The notes: generated from the sequence alone by a model not told the origin. Positions 36,340 to 47,216 are shown, numbered from the stretch's first letter. The stretch: 64,000 nt of DNA from Curtobacterium sp. 458 (GCF_030406605.1 NZ_CP129104.1:1376072-1440071); one strand, 5' to 3'. Numbers and translations are program-made.

Positions 36340-37647
36340 TCAGACGCCCGCGCGCCAGTCCTCGACGTCCTCGTCGACGTCAGCGTCCTCGTCCCCGACC
36401 ACCGGGATCGGCAGCGTCATCGAGGACGTCGGCGGGTTGATGAGGAGCCGCTCGTCCCGCCGGTGCCGGAGCACGTCGTTGATGTACGCGGTCGTGGCCT
36501 CGGGCAGCGAGACCGCACGCTCCTCGGCCTGCGACATGAACCAGCGGTGCTCGAGCAGCTCGTGGAACACCTCGGCCGGCTCGAGGCGTCCGCGGAGGTC
36601 GCGCGGGATCGACCGGACGACGGGCTCGAAGACCCGCGACACCCACTCGTGCGCGACCATCTCCTCGTCGAGGGCCTCTCGGCCGTTCCGCGCGCGGTAG
36701 GCGTCGAGGTCGTTGAGGAGCCGTCGGGCCTGGTTCTCGCCCGCGTCGAGCCCGGTCAGGCGCAGCAGTCGGCGCTGGTGGTGTCCGGCGTCCACGACCT
36801 TCGGCTGGATCCGCACCTGCGAGCCGCCCTCGGTCGTGTGGATCGAGAGCTCCTCGATGTCGAAGCCGAGCGCGTTCAGCCGCTCGACCCGGTCGTTGAT
36901 GCGCCACCGCTCCTTGATGTCGAACTGCTCGGTGCCCGTGAGTTCCTTCCAGAGGATGCGGTACTGGGCGACGATCCGGTTCGACACGTCGACGGGGTCG
37001 GCGTTCTCGTCGAGGCGCCCACCGGCCTCGAGGTCGAGCAGCTCACCGGCGATGTTCACCCGGGCGACCTCGAGGTCGTTCTCGCGCTGCCCGTTCGAGA
37101 GCCCGCCGGGGTAGAGCTTCCCGGTCTCGGCGTCGACGAGGTAGGCGGCGAAGGCCCCCGCGTCGCGACGGAAGAGGGTGTTCGAGAGCGACACGTCGCC
37201 CCAGTAGAAGCCGATGACGTGCAGTCGGACGAGCAGCAGGGCGAGGGCGTCGACGAGGCGGGTCGCGGTCTCGGGGCGGAGGGTCTGCGAGTAGAGCGCG
37301 CGGTACGGGAGCGAGAAGCGCAGGTGCCGGGTGACGAGGACGGGGTGCAACGGCTCACCGTCGGCGTTGACGCGGTTCGTGATGACCGCGACCGGGTCCA
37401 CGCACGGCACGTCCATGCGCTGCAGGGTCCGGAGCATCTCGTACTCGGCGCGCGCCACCTCTTCGCCGGTCTCCTTCACCGCGGCGACGTACCCGCTCAG
37501 GTGCACGAAGCGCACGAGGTGCCGCGAGATGCCCTTCGGCAGCGCGACGATCACGTCGTCCGGCCAGTCCTCGAGCGGCTGGTCCCACGGCAGGTCGAGC
37601 AGGCCGGGGTCGACGGTGGCTGCGGTGATGGACAGGGAGTCGGGCAC
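36340..37647 (-). CDS. DUF4032 protein with kinase-like fold
   Basis: 435 aa. The N-terminal part resembles a lipopolysaccharide/RIO-type kinase: KETGEEVARAEYEML carries the Lys and Glu, and GDVSLSNTLF and LVDAETGKLYP resemble the catalytic and metal loops. The DUF4032 domain follows from about residue 260. The C-terminal tail is acidic. No substrate is known. It is preceded on the same strand by an MsiK-like ABC ATPase, with a palindromic terminator between, so it may be transcribed separately. Confidence 0.82.
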   Translation of the reverse strand: MPDSLSITAATVDPGLLDLPWDQPLEDWPDDVIVALPKGISRHLVRFVHLSGYVAAVKETGEEVARAEYEMLRTLQRMDVPCVDPVAVITNRVNADGEPLHPVLVTRHLRFSLPYRALYSQTLRPETATRLVDALALLLVRLHVIGFYWGDVSLSNTLFRRDAGAFAAYLVDAETGKLYPGGLSNGQRENDLEVARVNIAGELLDLEAGGRLDENADPVDVSNRIVAQYRILWKELTGTEQFDIKERWRINDRVERLNALGFDIEELSIHTTEGGSQVRIQPKVVDAGHHQRRLLRLTGLDAGENQARRLLNDLDAYRARNGREALDEEMVAHEWVSRVFEPVVRSIPRDLRGRLEPAEVFHELLEHRWFMSQAEERAVSLPEATTAYINDVLRHRRDERLLINPPTSSMTLPIPVVGDEDADVDEDVEDWRAGV

Positions 37648-37697
37648 GGTTGGCTCCTGGTGGTGCGGTGGCCGGTGTCGTCCCGGCAGTCTGACAG

Positions 37698-37735
37698 ACA
37701 GGAGGCGCGGTGCCAGCTGGCACCGCGCCTCCTGT
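37698..37735. repeat. GGAGGCGCGG palindrome family, perfect copy
   Basis: Perfect 38-bp palindrome centred on CCAGCTGG, arms ACAGGAGGCGCGGTGCCAG. The inner 32 bp are identical to the copy at 59506. It directly follows the MsiK-like gene and likely ends its transcript. Confidence 0.85.
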
Positions 37736-37750
37736 TCGGCTGTTCCAGCG

Positions 37751-38851
<1,101 letters not shown>

Positions 38852-39096
38852 GAGCGTTCGATCCTTCCTTCACCGGCAGGTACGTGCCGGACGATCCGTA
38901 GTGAAGCGGTTGCCCGTGGGGGCCCCGGATGGTCGCCGTCGACCATCGATGCTCATACAACACGACTTCCCCGAGGAGCGCCAGTGCCTCTCGGCTGGTT
39001 GGGTGGTTCCCAGAGCGGCCCACTACAATCGCCGGGTCCGTCCGCCGAGTGGGGGCACGGTGCGCGCGGACACCCGATCAGGAGGACGACACACCG

Positions 39097-40059
39097 ATGA
39101 CCAACCGCCCCGAGGGTGACGCCCGTGCCGAGCGGGCAGCTGCCGGTCGCGCCGAGCGGAACGAGCGTCGAGAAGCCGCCCGGCAGCGCGCGCAGAAGCA
39201 CCGGACCCAGCAGAAGCGTCGCCAGCGCGGTGCCCGGCTCGGCATCCAGATCGGCATCGGCGTCGTGCTCCTCGCCGCGGCGACGGTCGTGACCCTCGTG
39301 CTCGTCCAGTCCGCACAGCCCGCCGGCCCCGGCCCGTCGAACATGTCGCAGGGCGGCATCACGATCGGCGAGGGCCTCGAGGCGCAGACGGCCGGCTCGA
39401 CCCCGTCGGCCTCGGCCTCGGACGGCGCGGGCACCGTGCACATCACGACCTACATCGACTACCTCTGCCCGACGTGCGGCCAGTTCGAGAAGGCCAACGG
39501 CGACTACATCGAGGGCCTCGTCGAGTCCGGAGCGGCGACGGTCGACATCCACCCCGTCGCGATCCTCGCGAACCGCTCACAGGGCACGAAGTACTCGCTC
39601 CGAGCCGCGAACGCCGCCGCGTGCGTCGCGGACCGCTCGCCCGACCAGTTCTTCGCCTTCAACAAGGCCCTGTTCGCCGAGCAGCCGCAGGAGGGCACCG
39701 CAGGACTCAGCGACGCCGACCTCGTCAGCGTCGTCCGGAGCGTCGACGGGATGCGCGGCCAGCGCGCGATCGCGGACTGCATCGAGGACCAGACCTACGC
39801 GCGGTGGGTGACCGAGCGCACGAACGACGTCACCGACGGCAAGATCCCGGGCAGCGACCTCACGTCGTTCCCGGGGACGCCGCTCGTCCTCGTCAACGGG
39901 CAGCAGTACGAGCTCACCGCTCCGATCACGAACGACGACTTCCGCACGTTCGTGCTGAGCGCGGCCGGCTCGACCGACTCGACGCCGACGCCCACCCCGA
40001 CGACGACTCCCTCGGCCACGCCCACCCGGACGCCGTCGGCCACGCCCTCCGCCGGCTGA
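39097..40059 (+). CDS. Membrane-anchored DsbA-like thioredoxin-fold protein
   Basis: 320 aa from ATG 39097 with RBS GGAGGA. The N-terminus is highly charged and basic, followed by one membrane span (about residues 52-73, GIQIGIGVVLLAAATVVTLVL). The extracytoplasmic thioredoxin fold has a CPTC active site in YIDYLCPTCGQF and cis-Pro context FPGTPLVLVNG. The tail is Thr/Pro/Ser-rich. Probable oxidoreductase or DSBA-family protein at the cell surface. Confidence 0.88.
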   Translation: MTNRPEGDARAERAAAGRAERNERREAARQRAQKHRTQQKRRQRGARLGIQIGIGVVLLAAATVVTLVLVQSAQPAGPGPSNMSQGGITIGEGLEAQTAGSTPSASASDGAGTVHITTYIDYLCPTCGQFEKANGDYIEGLVESGAATVDIHPVAILANRSQGTKYSLRAANAAACVADRSPDQFFAFNKALFAEQPQEGTAGLSDADLVSVVRSVDGMRGQRAIADCIEDQTYARWVTERTNDVTDGKIPGSDLTSFPGTPLVLVNGQQYELTAPITNDDFRTFVLSAAGSTDSTPTPTPTTTPSATPTRTPSATPSAG

Positions 40060-40070
40060 CGCGCGGTCCG

Positions 40071-40964
40071 CTACAGGGCGTTGCCCGGCACGCTGAACGT
40101 GTCGCAGGACGTCGCGCCCTGCTGGTAGCCGCGGAGGAACCAGCGCTGCCGCTGTTCGCTCGACCCGTGGGTGAACGAGTCCGGGTCGACCGAACCCGTG
40201 GAGCGTCGCTGGATGCTGTCGTCGCCGACCGCGCTCGCGGCCGACAGCGCGTCGTCGATCTGCGCGCGGGTGATCGGCTCGAAGAACGTGCGCCCGTCGG
40301 CGTCCTTCGTCGTCGCGGCGTCGCCGACCCACGCGCCGGCGTAGCAGTCGGCCTGCAGCTCGACGCGGACACTACCCGACGAGGCGCCCGTGCCCGAGCG
40401 GTCCGTGTCGGCGAACGTGCCCTGCAGCTGCTGGACGTGGTGGCCCCACTCGTGCGCGACGACGTACATCTGCGCGAGCGGACCCCCGGACGAGCCGTAC
40501 CGGGACTGCAGCTCGTCGTAGAAGGACGTGTCGACGTAGAGCGCCCGGTCCGGCGGACAGTAGAACGGCCCCGTCGCCGACGACGCCGTCCCGCAGCCCG
40601 TGTCCGTCGAGTCCTGGAACAGGTAGAAGGTCGGCGTCGTGTACGAGATGCCGAGCCGCGGTGCCTCGGCGGACCAGTAGGCGTCGAGCGATTCGGCAGC
40701 GCCCTCCATCCGGCAGTCGACCGAGGTGTTCGCGTCGCGTCCGGTCCGACACTCCGGTGCCGCGTCGACGGTGTCCCCGCCCTGCTGGATCGTGGTGAGG
40801 CCACCGCCACCGCCGAGCACGCCCGTGAGGTCGACCCCGGAGACCGCCGAGACGATGTAGACGAGGAGCGCGAGGCCGCCCACGGCGCCGCCGCCGATCG
40901 CGGCCGTGCGCCCGCGGCGCTTCACCTTCCCGCCGGAGAGCTGCGAGTCGTCGTTGAACGTCAT
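40071..40964 (-). CDS. Membrane-anchored neutral zinc metallopeptidase (YpfJ type)
   Basis: 297 aa. One membrane span near residues 23-43 (AIGGGAVGGLALLVYIVSAV), a Gly-rich linker, then the peptidase domain. The zinc motif HEWGHHVQ lies near residue 170, and VELQADCYAG supplies a further ligand. FYCPPDRALYVD is typical of the family (Zn_peptidase, PF04228). Substrate unknown. Convergent with the DsbA-like gene. Confidence 0.9.
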   Translation of the reverse strand: MTFNDDSQLSGGKVKRRGRTAAIGGGAVGGLALLVYIVSAVSGVDLTGVLGGGGGLTTIQQGGDTVDAAPECRTGRDANTSVDCRMEGAAESLDAYWSAEAPRLGISYTTPTFYLFQDSTDTGCGTASSATGPFYCPPDRALYVDTSFYDELQSRYGSSGGPLAQMYVVAHEWGHHVQQLQGTFADTDRSGTGASSGSVRVELQADCYAGAWVGDAATTKDADGRTFFEPITRAQIDDALSAASAVGDDSIQRRSTGSVDPDSFTHGSSEQRQRWFLRGYQQGATSCDTFSVPGNAL

Positions 40965-41097
40965 GCCCCGAATGTACGGACCGGGCGTGCTCCACGTCAC
41001 AGCGCGCGGAGGCAGGCCGCGTAGCGTCGGCAGCGCCCCGCAGTCGACACGTGTCGCACAGATCGCGGGGCGTCGCACCGAGGAAGGACGCAGCACC

Positions 41098-42240
41098 ATG
41101 GCCACTCCCGTCAGCACCGTCATGAGCCCCGCGCGCTACGTGCAGGGCAAGGACGCCATCACCCGGATCGGCGAGTTCGTGGAGCCGATCGGCAAGCGCC
41201 CGCTCATCGTCGCCGACGACGTCGTGTGGGGGATCGTCGAGGACGCCGTGCGCACCGCGTTCGACGCCGCGGGGCTCCCCGTCGAGCGGGTCGGGTTCGG
41301 CCGCTTCGCCACGCCGTCGGCGGTCGACGCCCTCGTCGAGGCCATCCGCGAGCACGACATCGACGTCGTCGTCGGTGTGGGCGGCGGGAGTGCGATCGAC
41401 GCCGCCAAGGCCGCCGGTCACCTCACCGAGATCCGTTGGGTCAGCGTCCCGACCGCGGCGAGCACGGACGCCCCCACCTCGGCCCTCGCCGTCATCTACT
41501 CGGAGGAGGGCGAGTTCATCGAGTACCGCTTCTTCCCGCACAACCCCGACCTCGTGCTCATCGACACGAACCTCGTCGCGCACGCGCCGGTGCAGTTCCT
41601 CGTCGCCGGCATCGGCGACGCGCTCGCGACCTGGGTCGAGGCCCGCGCCGCGAAGCGTGCGAACGCGGACACGATGGCGGGCGGGCTCCAGACCGAGACC
41701 GGCGTCGCCCTCGCCGAGCTCTCCTGGCGGCTGCTGCACGACAACGCCCTGCAGGCCATCGAGGCGGTCCGTGCCCATGTCGTCACACCCGCGCTCGAGA
41801 AGGTCGTCGAGGCGAACACGCTCCTCTCCGGCCTCGGCTTCGAGTCGGGCGGGCTCGCCGCGGCGCACGCGATCCACAACGGCCTGACCGCGGCCCCCCA
41901 GACGCACGGACTCGCGCACGGGCAGAAGGTCAACGTCGGCACCGTGGCGCAGCTCGTCCTCGAGGGTGCCCCCGCGCAGGAGATCGAGGACTTCGTCGTG
42001 TTCACCACGAAGGTCGGGCTGCCGAACACCCTCACCGAGATCGGCCTCACGGTCGACGACACCGACGAGCTCCGCGCGGTCGCCGAGGCCGCGACCGAGG
42101 CCGGCGAGACCATCCACAACATGCCGTTCCCGGTCACGGCGGAGATGGTCGTCGACGCGCTCGTCGCGATCGAGGGCATCGCGCGCAGCATCCGCGCCGA
42201 CCACGGCCTGCCCGAGCCGGAGCTCTACCGGCACCACTGA
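41098..42240 (+). CDS. gldA: Glycerol dehydrogenase
   Basis: 380 aa with RBS GAGGAAGGA. Iron-type (zinc-dependent) dehydrogenase: nucleotide motif GVGGGSAIDAAKA, PTAASTDAPTSALAV typical of GldA, and metal-ligand histidines in AHAIHNGL and THGLAHGQKV. It oxidises glycerol to dihydroxyacetone with NAD. It stands alone, without visible dhaK genes. Confidence 0.93.
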   Translation: MATPVSTVMSPARYVQGKDAITRIGEFVEPIGKRPLIVADDVVWGIVEDAVRTAFDAAGLPVERVGFGRFATPSAVDALVEAIREHDIDVVVGVGGGSAIDAAKAAGHLTEIRWVSVPTAASTDAPTSALAVIYSEEGEFIEYRFFPHNPDLVLIDTNLVAHAPVQFLVAGIGDALATWVEARAAKRANADTMAGGLQTETGVALAELSWRLLHDNALQAIEAVRAHVVTPALEKVVEANTLLSGLGFESGGLAAAHAIHNGLTAAPQTHGLAHGQKVNVGTVAQLVLEGAPAQEIEDFVVFTTKVGLPNTLTEIGLTVDDTDELRAVAEAATEAGETIHNMPFPVTAEMVVDALVAIEGIARSIRADHGLPEPELYRHH

Positions 42241-42264
42241 GACCGGCGGTACCGACCCCGGGGA

Positions 42265-43038
42265 TCAGGTGCGGACCAGCGGCTCCACGGCTGCGAGGTC
42301 CGCGCCGATCCCGACGTCCACGAGTTCGATGCGCCCGGCGAGCGTCGCAGCCGGCCCGACCAGGAGCCCCGCCTTCACCCCGCCGAACGTCACCGTGACG
42401 TCGGCGTGCAGCACGCGGTCGTCGGCGACCCCGCCCGTGTCGACGTCGATCCCGCTCGGCACGTCGACCGCGACGACGAACGGAGCCCGCTGGTCGCGGG
42501 CGAGCTCCCGCAGCGCGTCGACGACCTCGCGCGCGGGGGATCGCAAGGGACCGCTGGCCCCGATGCCGAGGATGGCGTCGAGCACGAGGTCCGCATCCGA
42601 CGCCGCCTCCGCGGCGACGGCCGCCAGGCGGTCGCCCTCGTCGGGTACCGCGGCACGCAGGATGTCGGCCGCACCCGCGTCGGTCCCGCCCGTCGCTGGT
42701 GCGGCCGGACCGTCCAGGAGGCGCGCCCCGGCCTCCAGCGCCGCTGCCAGGCCCGCCTCGTGGACACGTGACCCGACGCGCAGCACCGACACGTGCCTCC
42801 CGGCCGTCGCCAGCCGCGCACCCGCGAACAGGGCGTCACCGCCGTTGTCGCCGCTGCCCACCAGCAGCAGGACGGACCCCGGCCCGTCGCCCGGCCGGAC
42901 GGCCGGGTCGTCGAGGAGGTCCGACACGACCCGCGCGAGCCCCTCGGCCGCACGCTGCATGAGGGGTTCACCCGCGTCGAGGTGCGGCCGCTCCGCCGCC
43001 CGGATCTGATCCGCTCCGTACCCGTCCATGGCGACCAC
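42265..43038 (-). CDS. nnrE: NAD(P)H-hydrate epimerase
   Basis: 257 aa from GTG 43038; ATG 43029 is the alternative. YjeF N-domain: GSGDNGGDALFAGARLA nucleotide loop, ADLVLDAILGIGASG, and VDVPSGIDVDTG with the catalytic Asp. It epimerises damaged NAD(P)H hydrates. The dehydratase domain that is often fused is absent here. -10 TAGCGG (43050-43045) lies 7 nt before the GTG. Confidence 0.88.
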   Translation of the reverse strand: MVAMDGYGADQIRAAERPHLDAGEPLMQRAAEGLARVVSDLLDDPAVRPGDGPGSVLLLVGSGDNGGDALFAGARLATAGRHVSVLRVGSRVHEAGLAAALEAGARLLDGPAAPATGGTDAGAADILRAAVPDEGDRLAAVAAEAASDADLVLDAILGIGASGPLRSPAREVVDALRELARDQRAPFVVAVDVPSGIDVDTGGVADDRVLHADVTVTFGGVKAGLLVGPAATLAGRIELVDVGIGADLAAVEPLVRT

Positions 43039-43063
43039 AGTGCCCCGCTAGCCTGGGGTCGCC
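43039..43063. promoter_or_regulatory. Compact divergent promoter, nnrE / hydrolase
   Basis: CTAG at 43048-43051 provides overlapping -10 boxes TAGCGG (minus) and TAGCCT (plus, 43049-43054). The start codons are only 25 bp apart. Confidence 0.5.
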
Positions 43064-43843
43064 ATGTCACTCGTCCCCGAAGCGCCCCGTCCCCGAGCCG
43101 TGATGTCCCCGGACGGCCTCCCGATCGCGACCTACGACTTCGGCGACCCGGACGCACCCGTCGTCGTCGCGGTACACGGCTTCGCCTCCGGCGCACTGCT
43201 CAACTGGCACGCCTCCGGGTGGACGCGCGACCTGCTCCGCGCCGGGTACCGCGTCGTCGCGCTCGACCAGCGCGGGCACGGCGCCTCCGCGAAGCCGCAC
43301 GACCCGTCCGCGTACTCGATGGAGCTCCTCGTCGCGGACGTCGTCAGTGTGATCGACACCTACCTGCTCGACGACGTCGCGTACCTCGGCTACTCGCTCG
43401 GCGCGCGTGTCGGCTGGCACGCCGCCGAACAGCTGCCCGACCGGGTGTCGCGGGCCGTCCTCGGCGGGATCCCGGACGCCGACCCGATGCGACGCGTCGC
43501 CGTGGACCAGGCGAAGGCGTACCTCGCGGACGGCACGCCCATCGAGGACCGGGTGACGAACGGGTACCTCACGATGGCCGGGAACGTCGAGGGCAACGAC
43601 CTCCGGGCGCTCGTCGCGATGGTCGAGGGGATGCGGGACAGCATCGACCCGACGCCGGAGAACGCGCCGGCGCAGCCGCTCCTCATGGCGGCCGGGAGCG
43701 AGGACGGCATCAAGGACAGCGCGGTGCGGCTCGCCGCGGCGGCACCGGACGCCGGGTTCTTCGAGATCCCGGGGCGGAACCACTTCAACGCTCCCACTTC
43801 CCGGGCGTTCCGTCAGGCGGCGATCGCGTTCCTGCGGGGCTGA
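43064..43843 (+). CDS. Alpha/beta hydrolase
   Basis: 259 aa. HGFASGALLNW oxyanion-hole region, DQRGHGAS, the nucleophile elbow GYSLGAR and the C-terminal histidine in PGRNHFNAP. Likely an esterase or lactonase-type enzyme, soluble. Substrate unknown. It is divergent from nnrE and followed by an aldo/keto reductase. Confidence 0.88.
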   Translation: MSLVPEAPRPRAVMSPDGLPIATYDFGDPDAPVVVAVHGFASGALLNWHASGWTRDLLRAGYRVVALDQRGHGASAKPHDPSAYSMELLVADVVSVIDTYLLDDVAYLGYSLGARVGWHAAEQLPDRVSRAVLGGIPDADPMRRVAVDQAKAYLADGTPIEDRVTNGYLTMAGNVEGNDLRALVAMVEGMRDSIDPTPENAPAQPLLMAAGSEDGIKDSAVRLAAAAPDAGFFEIPGRNHFNAPTSRAFRQAAIAFLRG

Positions 43844-43952
43844 CCGCGGCGGCCGCGGACGGCACGGCACGTCCCGGCGACCTGTCCGTCGGGCGCTGAC
43901 AGGTACTCGCAGGTCCTCGTTGCCGGAGGGGTCCCGGCGTACCGTCCCGGCC

Positions 43953-44984
43953 ATGGACTACAGACTCCTCGGCAACAGCGGGACATCGGTGTCGACGCTG
44001 ACCCTCGGCACCATGACGTTCGGCAGCGAAGCCGACGAACCCACCTCCCACCAGATGCTCGACACGTTCGTCGCAGCCGGCGGCACGCTCGTCGACACCG
44101 CCGACGTGTACTCCGGCAACGAGTCCGAGCGGATCATCGGCCGCTGGCTCAAGTCCCACCCCACCGAGGCGCAGCAGGTCGTCCTCGCCACCAAGGGCCG
44201 CTTCCCCCAGGGCGACGGGCCGAACGACGTCGGGCTCTCCCGTCGCCATCTCTCCCGCGCGCTCGACGCCTCGCTGGAACGGCTCGGCGTCGAGACGATC
44301 GACCTGTACCAGATGCACGCCTGGGACGCCCTCACCCCGATCGAGGAGACCCTGCGCTTCCTCGACGACGCCGTCTCGGCCGGCAAGATCGTCTCCTACG
44401 GGTTCTCGAACTACCTCGGGTACCAGATCACCAAGGCGGTCTACGAGGCGAAGGGCCACGGCTGGGCGCCGCCGGTCACGCTGCAGCCGCAGTACAACCT
44501 CCTCGTCCGCGACATCGAGCACGAGGTCGTCCCGGCCTGCCTCGACGCCGGCATCGGTCTGCTGCCCTGGTCGCCCCTCGCCGGCGGTTGGCTCTCCGGG
44601 AAGTACCAGCGCGACGAGGCCCCCACCGGCGCCACCCGTCTCGGCGAGAACCCGCAGCGCGGCATGGAGGCGTGGGAGGCCCGCAACGGCGACGAGCGGA
44701 CCTGGGCGGTGCTCGACGCGGTGTCCGTCGTCGCCGACGCGCACGGGGCGTCTAAGTCCCAGGTCGCGCTCGCCTGGCTCCTCGCGCAGCCCGCAGTGAC
44801 GAGCGTCATCCTCGGTGCCCGCACGGTGTCGCAGCTCGAGGACAACCTCGGCGCCGCCGACCTCGTGCTCGACGAGGCCGAGCTGCGGTCGCTCACGGAG
44901 GCGAGCGCTCCCCGCATCGACGACTACCCGTACGGAACCGCAGGTGTGGCGCAGCGGAACCGCAACATCACGGGAGGCCGCTGA
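43953..44984 (+). CDS. Aldo/keto reductase
   Basis: 343 aa from ATG 43953. The tetrad is visible: Asp and Tyr in DTADVYSGNESE, Lys in LATKGRF, His in LYQMHAWD. The NADPH-binding C-terminal part has ARTVSQLEDNL. It reduces aldehydes or ketones with NADPH; the substrate is unknown. Its 3' end is followed by the terminator at 45134. Confidence 0.9.
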   Translation: MDYRLLGNSGTSVSTLTLGTMTFGSEADEPTSHQMLDTFVAAGGTLVDTADVYSGNESERIIGRWLKSHPTEAQQVVLATKGRFPQGDGPNDVGLSRRHLSRALDASLERLGVETIDLYQMHAWDALTPIEETLRFLDDAVSAGKIVSYGFSNYLGYQITKAVYEAKGHGWAPPVTLQPQYNLLVRDIEHEVVPACLDAGIGLLPWSPLAGGWLSGKYQRDEAPTGATRLGENPQRGMEAWEARNGDERTWAVLDAVSVVADAHGASKSQVALAWLLAQPAVTSVILGARTVSQLEDNLGAADLVLDEAELRSLTEASAPRIDDYPYGTAGVAQRNRNITGGR

Positions 44985-45133
44985 CCACGCGCTGCGACGT
45001 CCATGCGGAAAGCCGCGCAATCGGCACGGACGTGTGGACTTCGGTTTCGATGCGGTGTCATCCTCTTCTCACGACCGGCTGGTTACCGCGTCGAGCGATG
45101 AGGAACACCCCCTGATCCGTGTTCCACGTACGC

Positions 45134-45168
45134 CGGAGGCCCGGGCGATCAAGTCGCCCGGGCCTCCG
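45134..45168. terminator. Terminator near tRNA-Thr
   Basis: Perfect 15-bp stem CGGAGGCCCGGGCGA with complement, loop TCAAG, between the aldo/keto reductase and the 3' end of the oppositely oriented tRNA. On the plus strand it is followed by TCTTCCCC. Confidence 0.8.
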
Positions 45169-45186
45169 TCTTCCCCTGGGGATCCG

Positions 45187-45259
45187 GGCCGGCAGCGGGA
45201 CTCGAACCCGCAACCCCCGTATTACAAGTACGGTGCGCTACCAATTGCGCCATGCCGGC
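45187..45259 (-). tRNA. tRNA-Thr (UGU)
   Basis: Minus strand: acceptor GCCGGCA pairing with TGCCGGC, D arm GCGCAATTGGTAGCGC, anticodon loop CTTGTAA giving UGU, T arm GCGGGTTCGAGTCCCGC. A -10 TAGAGT (45275-45270) lies just upstream. Confidence 0.97.
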
Positions 45260-45292
45260 TGACGCGCCCACTCTACCGGGACGCGTCCGCGC

Positions 45293-45694
45293 TCACTCGG
45301 ACGCCGAGAAGTTCAGCGAGATCGAGTTCATGCAGTAGCGGTCACCCGTCGGGGTCCCGAAGCCGTCCGGGAACACGTGCCCCAGGTGGCCGCCGCAGTT
45401 CGCGCAACGGACCTCGGTGCGCTGCATGCCGAGGGAGTTGTCCTCGATGAGCTGCACGGCGTCCGGACGGACCGACTCGTAGAACGACGGCCAGCCACAG
45501 CCGGAGTCGAACTTCGTGCCGCTCTTGAACAGCTCCGCACCGCACGCCGCACACGTGTAGACGCCGGCACGCTCCTCGTCCAGGAGCTCACCCGTCCACG
45601 GGCGCTCGGTACCGGCCTGGCGCAGGACGGCGTACTGGTCCGGGGAGAGCTCCTCGCGCCACTGGGCGTCGGACTTGTCGACGTTGTATGCCAT
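45293..45694 (-). CDS. msrB: Peptide methionine-(R)-S-oxide reductase
   Basis: 133 aa. Zinc cysteines in CAACG and CANCGG, GCGWPSF, and the catalytic Cys in RYCMNSISLNF. It repairs oxidised methionine (R form). It is divergent from the GNAT gene. Confidence 0.97.
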   Translation of the reverse strand: MAYNVDKSDAQWREELSPDQYAVLRQAGTERPWTGELLDEERAGVYTCAACGAELFKSGTKFDSGCGWPSFYESVRPDAVQLIEDNSLGMQRTEVRCANCGGHLGHVFPDGFGTPTGDRYCMNSISLNFSASE

Positions 45695-45750
45695 TGCTTC
45701 CTCCTGCTCTCGGCCGCTGCTGGACGGCCACCTTCAGTAAACTCGCGCCG

Positions 45751-46218
45751 ATGTCCGAACATTCCGTGCACCGCGCCCGCTGGGACCGTCTGACGACGGA
45801 CGAACTGTACGGCATCGTGGTGCTCCGGAACCGCGTCTTCGCCCTCGAGCAGCGGGTCACCGCCGAGGACTTCGACGGCCGCGACCGCCATGTGGACACC
45901 GAGCACTGGTGGTTCGGAACGGACGCCGAAGCCGTCGGGTACCTGCGCCTCGTCCGACCCGCTCCGGACGAGGCCCACCCGGCCGGCGCCACCCCGCCGG
46001 AGTGGGTGATCGGCCGGGTCGCCACCGACCCCCGACACCGCGGGCGGGGCATCGCGGGGCGGCTGGTCGCGGCGGTCCTCGCGGAGCACGGGCACGAGCC
46101 GTTCGTCCTGCACGCGCAGGAGTACGTCGCCGGGCTCTACGAACGGCACGGCTTCGTCCGCTTCGGGGAGCCGTACGTGGAGGCCGGCATCGCCCACGTC
46201 GGGATGCACCGCCCGTGA
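45751..46218 (+). CDS. GNAT acetyltransferase (ElaA-like)
   Basis: 155 aa from ATG 45751, 7 nt after TAAACT. ElaA-type start (LTTDELYGIVVLRNRVFALEQ) and the acetyl-CoA loop VATDPRHRGRGIAGRLV. The substrate is unknown. Its stop overlaps the DUF2332 GTG by 4 nt. Confidence 0.88.
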   Translation: MSEHSVHRARWDRLTTDELYGIVVLRNRVFALEQRVTAEDFDGRDRHVDTEHWWFGTDAEAVGYLRLVRPAPDEAHPAGATPPEWVIGRVATDPRHRGRGIAGRLVAAVLAEHGHEPFVLHAQEYVAGLYERHGFVRFGEPYVEAGIAHVGMHRP

Positions 46219-47216
46219 CGACGCGGGACCGCTACCGCGCCTACGCCGACCGCATCGAAGGGGTCTCCCCGTCCTACGCCGCGTGGGCACGGTCGCTCGA
46301 CGACGAGCTCGTCGCGCTCCTCGACTCGGTCCCGGAGCAGCGCCGACAGCCCGAGCTGGTCTTCGCGGTCGCCCGGCGGCTGGGCGCGGACCCGCGGGAC
46401 CCCGACGCGCTCCGCGCACTCGACCGGGAGGCACGGCTCGCCCTGGCAGCGCGCCTCCCGTCCGCCACGGTGCAGGCAAACGACCCGCGCCGGGCCGCGC
46501 CGGTCGTCCCGCTGTTCGCGGCGCTCGCCGCGAGGTCGTCGCAGCCGCTCGGCCTCGTCGACGCGGGAGCCGCGGCGGGGCTCTGCTCGATCCCGGACCG
46601 CGTCACACTCGACCTCACCCTGGTCGAGCACGGGTCGGAGCGCGTCCGGATGCACACCGCGACCCCCGACGGTCCCGTGCTCCACCTCGTCGCCGAGGCC
46701 CGCGGTGCCGTACCCGCTCCGGCAGCGCGCCCGATCGCCGTCGCCGCCCGCGTGACCCTCGACCCGAACCCGATCGACCTGGCCGAGACAGGGGCGTTCG
46801 ACCGTCTCGTCGAAGCGGTCCCGCCGGAGGCGACGGACCGGACCGCCCTGATGCGTGCGGCGGCGTCCGCGGCGCTCGCCGTGCCTCCCGTCCGACTGCG
46901 GGGGACCCTTCCAGGTGACCTCGATCGCGCACTCGACCACCTGCCGGACGGCTGCGAGCCGGTGGTCCTGACGACGGGGACGCTCGTGTACGTGCCGGGT
47001 GCGGACCGGCAGAGGGTCGTCGACCGTCTCGCGGAGCGCGGCGTGCACTGGGTCGCCCTCGAGCGGACCGGCATCCTCGACGGTGTCGCGGCGACCCTGC
47101 CCGCCGACGTCGACCGGGACGACCCGGACGCGTTCGCGACCGTCTCGCTCGACGGGGTCGCGGTCGCGGTGTGCGACCCGTTCGGGACCCGGGTGCGGTG
47201 GATCCGGGACCTGTGA
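46215..47216 (+). CDS. DUF2332 family protein
   Basis: 333 aa from GTG 46215. Family traits: N-terminal YRAYADRIEGVSPSYAAWARS, then FAALAARSSQPLGLVDAGAAAGLCSIPDR, and RVRWIRDL at the C-terminus. The middle looks like a methyltransferase-type Rossmann fold, but no substrate is known. Translationally coupled to the GNAT gene. Confidence 0.85.
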   Translation: MTTRDRYRAYADRIEGVSPSYAAWARSLDDELVALLDSVPEQRRQPELVFAVARRLGADPRDPDALRALDREARLALAARLPSATVQANDPRRAAPVVPLFAALAARSSQPLGLVDAGAAAGLCSIPDRVTLDLTLVEHGSERVRMHTATPDGPVLHLVAEARGAVPAPAARPIAVAARVTLDPNPIDLAETGAFDRLVEAVPPEATDRTALMRAAASAALAVPPVRLRGTLPGDLDRALDHLPDGCEPVVLTTGTLVYVPGADRQRVVDRLAERGVHWVALERTGILDGVAATLPADVDRDDPDAFATVSLDGVAVAVCDPFGTRVRWIRDL